Assembly: GCA_020796225.1 (NCBI GenBank)
Contig: CM036754.1
Location: 41,143,779-41,207,778, forward strand
Reading direction: 5' to 3'
From: Arion vulgaris
Lineage: Eukaryota > Mollusca > Gastropoda > Stylommatophora > Arionidae
DNA: 64,000 bases
Each line of letters begins with the position of its first letter. The first letter of the stretch is position 1. Both the position numbers and the translations under genes were made by a program. Below the pieces are notes generated by a model, which saw only the letters and a list, made by a program, of their open reading frames with translations, had not been told where the DNA came from and did no database searches. This document shows, piece by piece, positions 42,860 through 55,308 of the stretch.

Positions 42860-44410
42860 TGTATTTCCGCTGTTTTTAGGTGTTTTTGCGTTGTTGTAGC
42901 GTGTTGTTGTGCGTGTTGTTATGCGTCTTTGTGCGATTGTTGAGCGGTGTGAGTTGTTACGGTTTGGGCGGTGTTGTGGTGTTTAGCGGTGTGGGAGCGA
43001 GTATGGCGAGTTGTTATGGTTGTTGGCGGGCGGTGTGCAGTGTTGGCGTTTAGCGGTTTGAGCGGTTTGGCGGTGTTGTGGCTGTGTGGCGAGTTTTAGC
43101 GTAGTTGTTATTGTGAGGTAGTTGTTATGGCGTAGTTGTTGATGTGGCGTAGTTGTTGTGGCGTAGTTGTTAGTGGCGTAGTTGTTAGTGCGTAGTTGTT
43201 AGTGGCGTAGTGTTTAGTGGCGTAGTTGTTAGTGGCGTAGTTGTTAGTGCGTAGTTGTTAGTGCGTAGTTGTTAGTGCGTAGTTGTTAGTGCGTAGTTGT
43301 TAGTAGCGTAGTTGTTAGTGGCGTAGTTGTTAGTGTCGTAGTTGTTAGTGGCGTAGTTGTTAGTGGCGTAGTTGTTAGTGGCGTAGTTGTTAGTGGCGTA
43401 GTGTTAGTGCGTAGTTGTTAGTGGCGTAGTTGTTAGTAGCGAGTTGTTAGTGCGTAGTTGTTAGTGGCGTAGTTGTTAGTGGCGTAGTTGTTAGTGGCGT
43501 AGTTGTTAGTGGCGTAGTGTAGTGCGTGTTGTTAGTAGCGTAGTTGTTAGTGGCGTAACGTAGTTGTTAGTGCTAGTTGTTGTAGCGTAGTTGTGCGTAG
43601 GGTATGATGTTGGCGTAGTTGTTAGTGCGTAGTTAGGCGTAGTTGTTAGTAGCGTAGTTGTTAGTAGCGTAGTTGTTAGTGCTAGTGTTAGTGGCGTAGT
43701 TGTTAGTGGCGTAGTTGTTAGTGGCTAGTTGTTAGTAGCGTAGTTGTTAGTAGCGTAGTTGTTAGTTGCTAGTTGTTAGTGGCGTAGTTGTTAGTAGCGT
43801 AGTTGTTAGTAGCGTAGTTGTTAGTAGCGGTTGTTGTCTATTGTTAGTGGCGTAGTTGTTAGTACTAGCAGTAGCGAGTTGTTAGTTAGCGTAGTTGTTA
43901 GTGGCGTAGTTGTTAGTGGCGTAGTTGTTAGTGCCGTAGTTGTTAGTAGCGTAGTTGTTAGTGGCGTAGTTGTTAGTGGCGTAGTTGTTGGCGGTTAGTG
44001 GCGTAGTTGTTAGGCGGTAGTCGTAGTTGTTAGTGGCGAGTGTTAGTAGCGTAGTTGTTGCGCGTAGTTGTTAGTGGCGTAGTTGTTAGTGCGTAGTTGT
44101 TAGTGCGTAGTTGTTAGTGCGTAGTTGTTAGTGGCGTAGTTTGTGTAGGTGTGCGTAGCTTGTTAGTAGCGTAGTTGTTAGTGGCGTAGTTGTTAGTAGC
44201 GTAGTTGTACTAGTGGCGTAGTTGTTAGTGGCGTAGTTGTTAGTAGGCGTAGTTGTTATAGGTAGTGCGTAGTTGTTAGTGCGTAGTTGTTAGTGAGGTA
44301 GTTGTTAGTGGCGTAGTTGTTAGTGGTGTACAGTTGTTAGGGCGTAGTTGTTAGTGGCGTAGTTGTTAGTGGAGTTGTAGAGCGTAGTTGTTAGTTGCGT
44401 AGTTGTTAGT
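42860..44410. repeat. 15-bp minisatellite, about 85-100 copies
   Basis: Unit 'gcgtagttgttagtg' with frequent one-base losses. The first 250 bp are more degenerate ('gttgttgtgcgtgttgttat'). No gene. Confidence 0.95.
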
Positions 44411-44484
44411 AACTCACTTCTTAGACTAGTGGTCCGAGATCAATTCTATGGTGGACGTGGAATTTTTCCTATCAAACTGGCTTC

Positions 44485-44890
44485 AGGTCGACCGTGGTCC
44501 CGGCAGCACAGTCGACTAGCTCAGAAGGAAATAATAATTCCCTTGAATGAGGGCTGATGTTTGTATATGTTGATAGACACTGTAAGACGGGAACGCAAAG
44601 GAAGGAACACTGTAAGCTTATTGCAATTTTACTCAATTCTATGCGCTCATGGTTATTTATTGAGAAAATGTGAATAAAACTGATATTCTTTATATTTTCA
44701 ACTGAATTTGTTACATAATATAACTCTTTTGAATTTACAGAATGTGTCTTTTTAGCATAAAAATGGAATGTAGACTGCGAAATAATTTTCAAACAATAAT
44801 GGAATGTGAGAATCATGCGACAGTTGTGGTCTTATTTCCTAGAATTTTTACTTGAGCCCTCTGGCCGTATATTATCGGATGCCACTAGTC
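44485..44890 (+). mobile_element. Dispersed repeat plus rep-D right arm
   Basis: 44485-44600 repeats 39240-39345. 44620-44890 is a diverged rep-D right arm ('gcaattttactcaattct', 'tcatggttattta', 'gttacataatataac', 'cagttgtggtcttatttcct'). 44891-45290 is unassigned; 'atacctcaaggtatgaa' there also occurs at 29722. Confidence 0.6.
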
Positions 44891-45294
44891 GACACAGCCT
44901 CAATTGAGTACGAGAAAATGCACTAGAAAGTGAAGGTGTTGACCACATCACCCATCGTGTGCCGACGATCAATGAAAAATACAGACCTAACACCGTCTTA
45001 CTCAATTATACCTCAAGGTATGAAAAAGGGTTCCTTTACTTTTTAAAAACAGTTATATTATTTAGACGTTAGAGAGAATTCGGTCTTGTGTTACGCATTG
45101 AGACTAACTCTCTCACAACAGCTGCATTGATATGGACACCAGAATGTCAACGAAAAAGCGGTAGACTCATAACCAGCTAGTTGAACAGTTGAAAGAATTG
45201 AATCACAACTGGAACACAACACAGAGGCTGGCCAAGAATAGAGAAGCATCGTGTGCATTTGTTGTTGTCATAAGACCCACAAGTTTTATATGTT

Positions 45295-45424
45295 GAAACC
45301 CTTGCCGGTGCTACGGAGTTCATGCACTGCATCTGAGATCTTCCTGTGTAAGAAAGAGATTGAAGCACAAATGGTTACTCACCAAAGTGCAATGATGATG
45401 GTCCTATCAATCAACCAATCAATA
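45295..45424 (+). mobile_element. SINE-3 3' end
   Basis: 'acccttgccggtgctacgga', 'gtgtaagaaagagattgaag', 'ccaaagtgcaatgatgatgg', tail 'tcaatcaaccaatcaat'. Confidence 0.8.
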
Positions 45425-45710
45425 TGTTGAAACTGGAGTAAATCAAGGCTCTATTTTTATCTACGCCATTGACTGGGTGATGCGAAAATGTTGCAGGGGC
45501 GAAACTGGCATCGGTTGGGTAGAAAATAGTCAACTGAAAGATTTTGATTTAGCAGATGCTATTGCATTGTTTAGTAAAAACAACCAAGATATGCAAAGAA
45601 AAACAGACAACTTGTCATCTATAGCAACAAAAGTTGGACTGCAGATAAGCTATGGAAAGTCCATTTCTAGTTGCTCTGAAGAAAGCGCCGACATCTTAAC
45701 TATACTAATA
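45425..45710 (+). mobile_element. LINE reverse transcriptase fragment
   Basis: VNQGSIF-type start, IYAIDWVMRKCCRGETGIGW, then LKDFDLADAIALFSKNNQDM, where the catalytic FADD has become LADA, and IATKVGLQISYGKS. The family resembles LINE-X but the loss of the active-site Asp pair and the short length make it dead. Confidence 0.75.
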
Positions 45711-45711
45711 A

Positions 45712-45945
45712 TGAAAATGAAAATCGTGGCATATTCCATCAACCACAGTAAACGAATCGTTGATTTTCTAGACACCACTTATACGTTCAGTAGTTTGCCA
45801 TTGCTTTCTGAACGATGAGGTCTATTTTTACATTTTTGTAAAATTCCCACGGAAACGAATTTGCTTCCAAACTTGCCCACCGTGGGTTTTGAACTAGGTA
45901 CGCTTGGGTTTGTGTCACTCACTACCGCTTGAGCTACAGACGCTC
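45712..45945 (-). mobile_element. SINE-C copy
   Basis: Reverse: 'atcgtggcatattccatcaa', 'ttctagacaccacttatacg', 'gtttgccattgctttctgaa', 'ttttgaactaggtacgcttg', 'gagctacagacgctcac'. 45946-46305 is unassigned. Confidence 0.8.
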
Positions 45946-46309
45946 ACATTTTACTAATATTACTATTGTTATTATTAGTAGTATTGCAATCGTTACATGA
46001 CGCCCGCGTCTCCACAACCATCAGTCAGATGCGCCCCGATATATAAAAACGCTGGACAGTGCTGCTGTATATACAACAACTTGGATGATCAATTTTATTA
46101 ACCCTCGCTCTGCTGCTCGGATTTAGCTCGTTAGGATTTTGACAATTATTGCAAATATTTCTCGTGTATATTTGTTGTGTTTGATTAATTGAGAGGGAGG
46201 GGGCGACCGGAAGGGGGTGGGGGCTTTAGCAAATGATAGGGAGTTGTATTAGCGCACCAGGAATGGTGTTCACATTCCGGTACCTTGATTCTCCCATTTC
46301 ACCTATGTG

Positions 46310-46560
46310 CTGCCGGGGCCCGCAACGGAAGCCAAGAATAGTACCACTGCGACCTACAAGGCATGTCGTAAGAGGCGACTGGTGTAGGGGTATAGGGAAA
46401 CTACCCTAGTAAAAAATAGGCATCGTAGAAATCGGATGCACTGGCCTACTTGTAGGCGCATAACTGACACAACGTACAATTGCTATTAGGCTCAGATTAC
46501 ATACAAATCACACAGAGTGGTTTACACCTGCTTGATATGGAGCGTTTGAAGAAGAAGAAG
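46310..46560 (+). mobile_element. SINE-1 copy
   Basis: 'gtgctgccggggcccgcaac', 'aggcatgtcgtaagaggcga', 'catcgtagaaatcggatgca', 'tatggagcgtttgaagaaga'. Confidence 0.88.
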
Positions 46561-46599
46561 ATGGCTCTTCCATTCATCCAGCTAGTGGTCATTGAACAT

Positions 46600-47030
46600 T
46601 AAGATGTTACCAACATATACAGACAAACACCAACGATAAAGATATATACACACTTCAGCACATACCCACACACATTTCGATATTACATATTTCAGTAAAT
46701 ACGCTTAAATACACACACACACACACTTCAATAGATCGACATACTTCAGTACACATACACCTTCAATACACACTACGTACACATACACCACACTTCAATA
46801 CACACTGCAGCTACATACGCATCACACACACACACTTCAATACACACTGCAGTCATACATACTGGCATCACACACACACTACACACACTTCAATACACAC
46901 TGCAGCATACAAACCTTGGCATACACACACAACAACACTTCAGCATACAACAGCATCACACACACACATCAATACATAGCACACACAACTTTGTCATACC
47001 CCACACATTCGCACAAACAGTAATGTTTTA
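46600..47030. repeat. CA-rich degenerate repeat
   Basis: 'cacacacacttcaatacaca' and 'ctgcagcatac' variants. A further (CA)n lies at 47160-47260. 47031-47490 has no gene; an open frame at 47311-47502 has no recognised motif. Confidence 0.9.
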
Positions 47031-47499
47031 CTCGACATTTCAGCACTAATGTTATTCCACTGTAATTGTATTATATTGCGATTAATGCTGTGAATTAACG
47101 CCTTTGCGTTATCTTAAAAATACTGCGAGCCGGTATATCGGTTCAGATGGGCGAAGGGGTTAAGTCACACACGCGCGCGCACACTTAGATACTCATACTA
47201 TTGAACACACCCACACAACACACCATTCCGTTCAAACACACACACACACACACACTTCATCAGTCACTTCCTCCACATCCAGTAATACCACATTAACCCA
47301 TTCCTCTCTTATGACACAGTTTATCGACCCAACACTTCCTTCTGAACAACCCGACACTCCCAGCGCTGTCTCCGCATTTGCTAATAACAATACCAGCCTC
47401 TCTGTGGGCGGCTTATTAGTGGGCACTGTTCAAAGATTTCACACAAAGATTTGCAACTTTCCATCATTCCATGAACCAGACAGAATCAGCTGTAGACAA

Positions 47500-48620
47500 T
47501 AGTCAGACAGACTAATATGTAGACAACTAATATGTAGACAATAGACATATAGACTAATATGTCGATAATAGACATATAGACTAATATGAATGATAATAGA
47601 CATAAAAGACTAATATGTGATAATAGCTCAGACTAATATGTAGAGAATAGCTAGACATACTAAATGTAGACAAAATACAAACTAATATGTAGACAATACT
47701 ATACAACTAAATGTAGACAACATACAAACTAATATGTAGACAACATACAAACTAATATGTAGACAATAGAAAACTAATATGTAGACAACATACAAACTAA
47801 TATGTAGACAACATATAAACTAATATGTAGACAACATACAAACTAATATGTAGACAACATACAAACTAATATGTAGACAATATACAAACTAATATGTAGA
47901 CAATATACAAACTAATATGTAGACAACATACAAACTAATATGTAGACAATATACAAACTAATATGTAGACAACATACAAACTAATATGTAGACAACATAC
48001 AAACTAATATGTAGACAACAAACTAATATGTAGACAACATACAAACTAATATGTAGACAACATACAAACTAATATGTAGACAATATACAAACTAATATGT
48101 AGACAACATACAAACTAATATGTAGACAATATACAAACTAATATGTAGACAATATACAAACTAATATGTAGACAATATACAAACTAATATGTAGACAATA
48201 TACAAACTAATATGTAGACAACATACAAACTATTATGTAGACAACATACAAACTAATATGTAGACAACATACATACTAATATGTAGCAACATATAACATA
48301 TATGTACAAATATATAACTAATATGTAGATCAATCAAACTAATATGAACAACATACAAACTAATATGTAGACAATATATAAACAATATGTAGACAACATA
48401 TAAACTAATATGTAGACAACATACAAACTAATATGTAGACAACATATAAACTAATATGTAGACAATAGAAAACTAATATGTAGACAACAAACTAATATGT
48501 ATATAATAGACAGACTAATATGTAGACAACATACAGACTAACATGTATATAATAAACAGACTAATATATAAACAACAGACATACTAATATGTAGGCAATA
48601 ATCAGACATATATCGTTCCA
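47500..48620. repeat. 23-bp minisatellite, about 45 copies
   Basis: Unit 'aaactaatatgtagacaac' plus 'atac' (23 bp), with acaac/acaat variants, uniform in the centre (47680-48280) and degenerate at both edges. 48621-49190 is unassigned. Confidence 0.95.
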
Positions 48621-49199
48621 TATATGACTAATACATCCATGTGCAATTCGTTTATCACATCCACACCGACTTAGATGGCAGAATGATCATTAGTCAGGCT
48701 GATAAGACAGGTCATGAAGGCTGATTATTGTATTAGTTTAATACAAACATTTTTAACGATGATTTAAAAACATAGGGTAGGTGGTGTGTGCGCCTTTCCT
48801 AAATTAAATTTGTTTAGTTCAGAGGCCGGAGTGTATAGTAATGTGTGGTGTAAAGCTCGGGGGCCGGTCAAAATTGTTTGGTGGACAGGAATCCGCCTGC
48901 ACGCTGTGGGTTGCCCAACGCTTCCATAACTATCATTTCCAAACATTCCAAACGTTTTATATTACAAAAATACATGAGTTTTCTTTGTTCTATCGTCTTC
49001 TTTGTTCTATCGTCTTCTTTTTTCTTCAATAGAAGCCATCTTCAATGTTTAATTCGCATATTATGAATTATTTGTGTTTCTATTCTGTGTCGAACATATG
49101 ACCTCTGAAGCGTAGGGTAGAAGTATGGTAGTTCTCTCTTGACGACCTCTGACCTCTACACTTCAGAACGTGTTGATGAAGGTTTGCGCGTCCTTAGCT

Positions 49200-49786
49200 C
49201 AGTGGTTCTCAAACTTTTTGAAGCCATGGCACACTTGAAGTCCTACAAAAAATCGTAGGTGTGCTATACATCTCTCCTTCGTCTCTTCCACAATGTACTT
49301 CTTTATAGAAGAGATTTTTTGTAGGGGGGGGATGTAGTGATCATGTGTGTGCATGTTTTAAGGCACTTTTTTAGCTGTTATTCATTTTCGCAATGCTGTT
49401 CTTGATGTCGTCGTCCATCTTTTGCGTGGTCTTCCTCTTGTTTTGTACTTGTTATACTTTTTCTGTGTGACTGTCTGTGGTAGGCGATATACAAACATTT
49501 GCTCTATACACAAAAACATAATAAACGAGATGCAAAGAAATACAGAAATAATTGGAAAATGCTACGTACGTTTATTCATCATAATTTCTGTCTATGAGAA
49601 GCATGGGCCTGATGTGTCTTGGTGATTTCTGTCTATGAGAAGTATGAGCCTGATGTGTCTTGGTAATTTTTTATCCTGGTGCCCGCTGGCACCTGTTGCC
49701 AACCCCGATCTGGGATTTCCTAGGGCGCACTTAGGAATGTCACCGGGAACACTGGTGCGCCTGGGCATACCCTTTGAGAACCACTG
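49200..49786. mobile_element. Non-autonomous hAT-type element
   Basis: Terminal inverted repeats 'cagtggttctcaaa' (49200) and its complement '(c)ctttgagaaccactg' (to 49786), flanked by 8-bp target duplications ccttagct (49192-49199) and cattagct (49787-49794), one mismatch. The 8-bp duplication and CAG..CTG termini fit hAT. No transposase frame inside; a roughly 40-bp segment ('tgatttctgtctatgagaag') is duplicated at 49584-49665. Confidence 0.85.
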
Positions 49787-49879
49787 CATTAGCTAGCTAT
49801 GTCGGTCGGAACCGTCTGCTCCTGATGCGTTGAACTCTGCCGAACGTCTCATTATGAAAGTGGGGGACGTGTAGAGCAG

Positions 49880-50004
49880 AGCTGTCAATGCGGTGCCCGC
49901 GGGCTCATGACGCCAATTTCATACATTTATAGCGTCCTATTTTCTCTGCCATCTTTAACATTAATTAAATTTCTCGGGTGGAAGGTTGAGGGTGAGAGGG
50001 ATGC
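49880..50004. other. Unassigned
   Basis: 'gagctgtcaatgcggtgccc' resembles the end of another hAT family, but no partner end is seen. Confidence 0.3.
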
Positions 50005-50100
50005 AGTGGTCTCTGTAGTGTAGAGGTTAGGTTCTCGCCTCTCGTTTCAAAGGTACTCGATTCGCTCCCTCTGGGAACCATCGATATATTTTGTCCAGAG
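50005..50100 (+). mobile_element. SINE-3 head
   Basis: 'gtctctgtagtgtagaggtt', 'aggtactcgattcgctccct', 'ttttgtccagagatctct'. It runs directly into the 47-bp array. Confidence 0.78.
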
Positions 50101-50605
50101 ATCTCTATGTGAGTGACTCTTCTATAACACTTATATTTTGTCCAGAGATCTCTATGTGAGTGACTCTTCTATAACACTTATATTTTGTCCAGAGATCTCT
50201 ATGTGAGTGACTCTTCTATAACACTTATATTTTGTCCAGAGATCTCTATGTGAGTGACTCTTCTATAACACTTATATTTTGTCCAGAGATCTCTATGTGA
50301 GTGACTCTTCTATAACACTTATATTTTGTCCAGAGATCTCTATGTGAGTGACTCTTCTATAACACTTATATTTTGTCCAGAGATCTCTATGTGGGTGACT
50401 CTTCTATAACACTTATTTTTTGTCCAGAGATCTCTATGTGAGTGACTCTTCTATAACACTTATATTTTGTCCAGAGATCTCTATGTGGGTGACTCTTCTA
50501 TAACACTTATTTTTTGTCCCAGAGATCTCTATGTGAGTGACTCTTCTATAACACTTATATTTTGTCCAGAGATCTCTATGTGGGTGACTCTTCTATAACA
50601 CTTAT
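50088..50605. repeat. 47-bp tandem array, 11 copies, chimeric unit
   Basis: The unit is 'tattttgtccagagatctct' (SINE-3 sequence) + 'atgtgagtga' + 'ctcttctataacactta' (LINE-Y sequence, reverse). Anchor spacing is 47 (50091, 50138). It lies exactly between a SINE-3 head and a LINE-Y fragment. Confidence 0.93.
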
Positions 50606-50705
50606 ATTCAAAAACCCATATATGTTTTCCCACTGCCTTGTTAAATGGCAACGTCCACATATAATATGGAGCATGGGAAGAGACAGTATTAAGGAGCATA
50701 TGAAT
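50595..50705 (-). mobile_element. LINE-Y fragment
   Basis: Minus strand: MWTLPFNKAVGKHIWVFEYK, CYRRV, matching the TFNRAVEKHICAFDYKCYRR block of the 18.7-kb copy. Confidence 0.72.
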
Positions 50706-50734
50706 GTAGTACGTTGAGACCATGCGGTTGCAAT

Positions 50735-50925
50735 GTACCATATAAAGATATAAAACGATTTTCTACAGCCAACCGACTGGTTTTTACGTGTTTCGTTATT
50801 GCATCATAGTTTTACTGCAGTCTCTTCCTTTATATCGATATAGGACATTTAGCTAGTAATCTAGGATAGAGCGGTATGGAGAAATTGTGTGCGAACCCTA
50901 TGTATTAAATAACGGTACTACTCAT
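50735..50925 (+). mobile_element. rep-E copy (left of the satellite)
   Basis: 'aaaacgattttctacagcca', 'tttttacgtgtttcgttatt', 'agttttactgcag', 'tatatcgatataggacattt', 'agagcggtatggagaaattg', 'aataacggtac'. The same order occurs at 54826-55000, on the other side of the 52-bp satellite. Confidence 0.7.
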
Positions 50926-51240
50926 CATCATCATCAAGTATCTTGTCCCTTCTGGAACTTCTCTCCCGTAAATGTAGTCATGAACCACTATTTGTTCTGT
51001 GCAAGTTGACCGGCGTCAGCAGCAGTCATTCACAGATCGTCAATGACATCTTGCACCCATCGTCTTCTAGATCTTCCTCTCATTCTTCTTCTAGGCACCA
51101 TTCCCTCCCAAATTATCTTCTCTATGTACTCATGTCATTTGATGTGTCCGAAATATTGAATTGTCCTTGATTTGTATGCTATTTAATAGCCTATTCTCTT
51201 TCATATCAAGCTGTTGCAGAACAGAAGCATTTATTCTTTA
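50926..51240 (-). mobile_element. LINE-Y-like 3' end
   Basis: The ATG-type tail ('catcatcatcatcaagtatc') at the left, then minus-strand remnants of the RRRWVQDVIDDL and GHIKRHEY blocks and NASVLQQLDM, the same subfamily as 3862-4165. The segment 'atcttctctatgtactcatg' 'tcatttg' at about 51115-51141 is LINE sequence that reappears in the neighbouring satellite. Confidence 0.75.
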
Positions 51241-54200
51241 TAACGATACTAGAATAATATCTTCTCTATGTACTCATGTCATTTGTTCTTTATAACGATA
51301 CTAGAATAATATCTTCTCTATGTACTCATGTCATTTATTCTTTATAACGATACTAGAATAATATCTTCTCTATGTACTCATGTCATTTGTTCTTTATAAC
51401 GATACTAGAATAATATCTTCTCTATGTACTCATGTCATTTGTTCTTTATAACGATACTAGAATAATATCTTCTCTATGTACTCATGTCATTTGTTCTTTA
51501 TAACGATACTAGAATAATATCTTCTCTATGTACTCATGTCATTTGTTCTTTATAACGATACTAGAATAATATCTTCTCTATGTACTCATGTCATTTGTTC
51601 TTTATAACGATACTAGAATAATATCTTCTCTATGTACTCATGTCATTTGTTCTTTATAACGATACTAGAATAATATCTTCTCTATGTACTCATGTCATTT
51701 GTTCTTTATAACGATACTAGAATAATATCTTCTCTATGTACTCATGTCATTTGTTCTTTATAACGATACTAGAATAATATCTTCTCTGTGTACTCATGTC
51801 ATTTGTTCTTTATAACGATACTAGAATAATATCTTCTCTGTGTACTCATGTCATTTGTTCTTTATAACGATACTAGAATAATATCTTCTCTGTGTACTCA
51901 TGTCATTTGTTCTTTATAACGATACTAGAATAATATCTTCTCTATGTACTCATGTCATTTGTTCTTTATAACGATACTAGAATAATATCTTCTCTATGTA
52001 CTCATGTCATTTGTTCTTTATAACGATACTAGAATAATATCTTCTCTATGTACTCATGTCATTTGTTCTTTATAACGATACTATAATAATATCTTCTATG
52101 TACTCATGCCATTTGTCCTTTATAACGATACTATAATAATATCTTCTCTATGTACTCATGTCATTTGTTCTTTATAACGATACTATAATAATATCTTCTC
52201 TATGTACTCATGTCATTTGTTCTTTATAACGATACTAGAATAATATCTTCTCTATGTACTCATGTCATTTGTTCTTTATAACGATACTAGAATAATATCT
52301 TCTCTATGTACTCATGTCATTTGTTCTTTATAACGATACTAGAATAATATCTTCTCTATGTACTCATGTCATTTGTTCTTTATAACGATACTAGAATAAT
52401 ATCTTCTCTATGTACTCATGTCATTTGTTCTTTATAACGATACTAGAATAATATCTTCTCTATGTACTCATGTCATTTGTTCTTTATAACGATACTAGAA
52501 TAATATCTTCTCTATGTACTCATGTCATTTGTTCTTTATAACGATACTAGAATAATATCTTCTCTATGTACTCATGTCATTTATTCTTTATAATGATACT
52601 AGAATAGTATCTTCTCTGTATACTCATGTCATTTGTTCTTTATAACGATACTAGAATAATATCTTCTCTATGTACTCATGTCATTTGTTCTTTATAACGA
52701 TACTAGAATAATATCTTCTTTGTGTACTCATGTCATTTGTTCTTTATAACGATACTAGAATAATATCTTCTCTATGTACTCATGTCATTTGTTCTTTATA
52801 ACGATACTAGAATAATATCTTCTCTATGTACTCATGTCATTTGTTCTTTATAACGATACTAGAATAATATCTTCTCTATGTACTCATGTCATTTGTTCTT
52901 TATAACGATACTAGAATAATATCTTCTCTATGTACTCATGTCATTTGTTCTTTATAACGATACTAGAATAATATCTTCTCTATGTACTCATGTCATTTGT
53001 TCTTTACAACGATACTAGAATAATATCTTCTCTATGTACTCATGTCATTTGTTCTTTACAACGATACTAGAATAATATCTTCTCTATGTACTCATGTCAT
53101 TTGTTCTTTATAACGATACTAGAATAATATCTTCTCTATGTACTCATGTCATTTGTTCTTTATAACGATACTAGAATAATATCTTCTCTATGTATTCATG
53201 TCATTTGTTCTTTATAACGATACTAGAATAATATCTTCTCTATGTACTCATGTCATTTGTTCTTTATAACGATACTAGAATAATATCTTCTCTATGTACT
53301 CATGTCATTTGTTCTTTATAACGATACTAGAATAATATCTTCTCTATGTACTCATGTCATTTGTTCTTTATAACGATACTAGAATAATATCTTCTCTATG
53401 TACTCATGTCATTTGTTCTTTATAACGATACTAGAATAATATCTTCTCTATGTACTCATGTCATTTGTTCTTTATAACGATACTAGAATAATATCTTCTC
53501 TATGTACTCATGTCATTTGTTCTTTATAACGATACTAGAATAATATCTTCTCTATGTACTCATGTCATTTGTTCTTTATAACGATACTAGAATAATATCT
53601 TCTCTATGTACTCATGTCATTTGTTCTTTATAACGATACTATAATAATATCTTCTCTATGTACTCATGTCATTTGTTCTTTATAACGATACTAGAATAAT
53701 ATCTTCTCTATGTACTCATGTCATTTGTTCTTTATAACGATACTAGAATAATATCTTCTCTATGTACTCATGTCATTTGTTCTTTATAACGATACTAGAA
53801 TAATATCTTCTCTATGTACTCATGTCATTTGTTCTTTATAACGATACTAGAATAATATCTTCTCTATGTACTCATGTCATTTGTTCTTTATAACGATACT
53901 AGAATAATATCTTCTCTATGTACTCATGTCATTTGTTCTTTATAACGATACTAGAATAATATCTTCTCTATGTACTCATGTCATTTGTTCTTTATAACGA
54001 TACTAGAATAATATCTTCTCTATGTACTCATGTCATTTGTTCTTTATAACGATACTATAATAATATCTTCTCTATGTACTCATGTCATTTGTTCTTTATA
54101 ACGATACTAGAATAATATCTTCTCTATGTACTCATGTCATTTGTTCTTTATAACGATACTAGAATAATATCTTCTCTATGTACTCATGTCATTTGTTCTT

Positions 54201-54581
54201 TATAACGATACTAGAATAATATCTTCTCTATGTACTCATGTCATTTGTTCTTTATAACGATACTAGAATAATATCTTCTCTATGTACTCATGTCATTTGT
54301 TCTTTATAACGATACTAGAATAATATCTTCTTTGTGTACTCATGTCATTTGTTCTTTATAACGATACTAGAATAATATCTTCCTTGTACTCATGTCATGT
54401 GTTCTTTATAACGATACTATAATAATATCTTCTCTATGTACTCATGTCATTTGTTCTTTATAACGATACTAGAATAATATCTTCTCTATGTACTCATGTC
54501 ATTTGTTCTTTATAACGATACTATAATAATATCTTCTCTATGTACTCAATGTCATTTGTTCTTTATAACGATACTAGAATA
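51236..54581. repeat. 52-bp satellite, about 64 copies
   Basis: Unit 'ttctttataacgatactaga', 'ataatatcttctctatgtac', 'tcatgtcatttg'. Very homogeneous, with rare point variants (ctataat, tctgtgta, acaacg) shared by groups of neighbours. It contains no gene. The longest homogeneous array in the window. Confidence 0.98.
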
Positions 54582-54825
54582 ATATCTTCTTCGAACTATC
54601 CATATCAATAACTTGTTAATCACTCTGTGTCATTTGTGTTCATCTGAGCCTAAGAGCGATTGTCATTGTGCCACTTATGCGCCAACAAGTAGGCCAGCAC
54701 ATCCGATTTCTGCGGTGCATTTTTATTTACTAGGTAGCTTCCTAGGCCTTACATCAGTCACATGCCTTGTAGGTCGCAGTGGTGCTATTATTTGCTTCCG
54801 TTGTGGGCCCCGGCACCACACGACG
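54582..54825 (-). mobile_element. SINE-1 copy
   Basis: Starts in the last satellite unit ('atatcttct|tcgaactatcc') so that its CTT tail is merged with the satellite; ends 'ggccccggcaccacacg'. Confidence 0.85.
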
Positions 54826-55000
54826 AGATATGAAACGATTTTCTAGAGTAAATCGACTCGGTTTTTTTTACGTGTTTCACCATTACTTCTTAGTTTTACT
54901 GCAGTATTCCCTTATATCGATATAGAAGATTTAGCTAGTAGTACAGGATAGAGCTTTTATGGAGACATTTCTTGCCAGAGCTATGTAACGAATAACGGTA
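54826..55000 (+). mobile_element. rep-E copy (right of the satellite)
   Basis: 'gaaacgattttctagagtaa', 'ttttttacgtgtttcaccat', 'tatatcgatatagaagattt', 'aacgaataacggtac'; see 50735. Confidence 0.7.
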
Positions 55001-55004
55001 CAAA

Positions 55005-55135
55005 AGCAATATTGGTTATTGTTTACTAAACTGACGCCATTGCACTCCGCGCAGACCAATAGGTGCGCAGTCTCCCCCAACAGATATCGAAGAGTATGGA
55101 TATTGATGGTTCCCGTGGCTCGCTGATATACAAAA
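55005..55135 (-). repeat. rep-H copy
   Basis: 'aaactgacgccattgcactc', 'gcgcagaccaataggtgcgc', 'attgatggttcccgtggctc' in reverse. Confidence 0.72.
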
Positions 55136-55251
55136 GGAATATAGTAATAATAATTAAGAGTGAGATTAATTATATTATCCCTACATTGTGTCTTATCTTG
55201 AAGTATGTATTTGATGTGATATTTGTTCTCTTCAAGGATTAGCAGACATTT

Positions 55252-55272
55252 AGTTTGTTTTATTTATTGTAG
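55252..55272 (+). promoter_or_regulatory. Candidate splice acceptor
   Basis: A T-rich tract ending 'tttatttattgtag' immediately precedes the short 5' leader of the coding exon. The next in-frame stop (TAG at 55276-55278) lies 33 bases before the ATG, consistent with a 5' UTR segment in this exon. A promoter immediately upstream is the alternative. Confidence 0.4.
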
Positions 55273-55308
55273 AATTAGCCATATATTAGTGTAGATATCA
55301 AATCCAAT

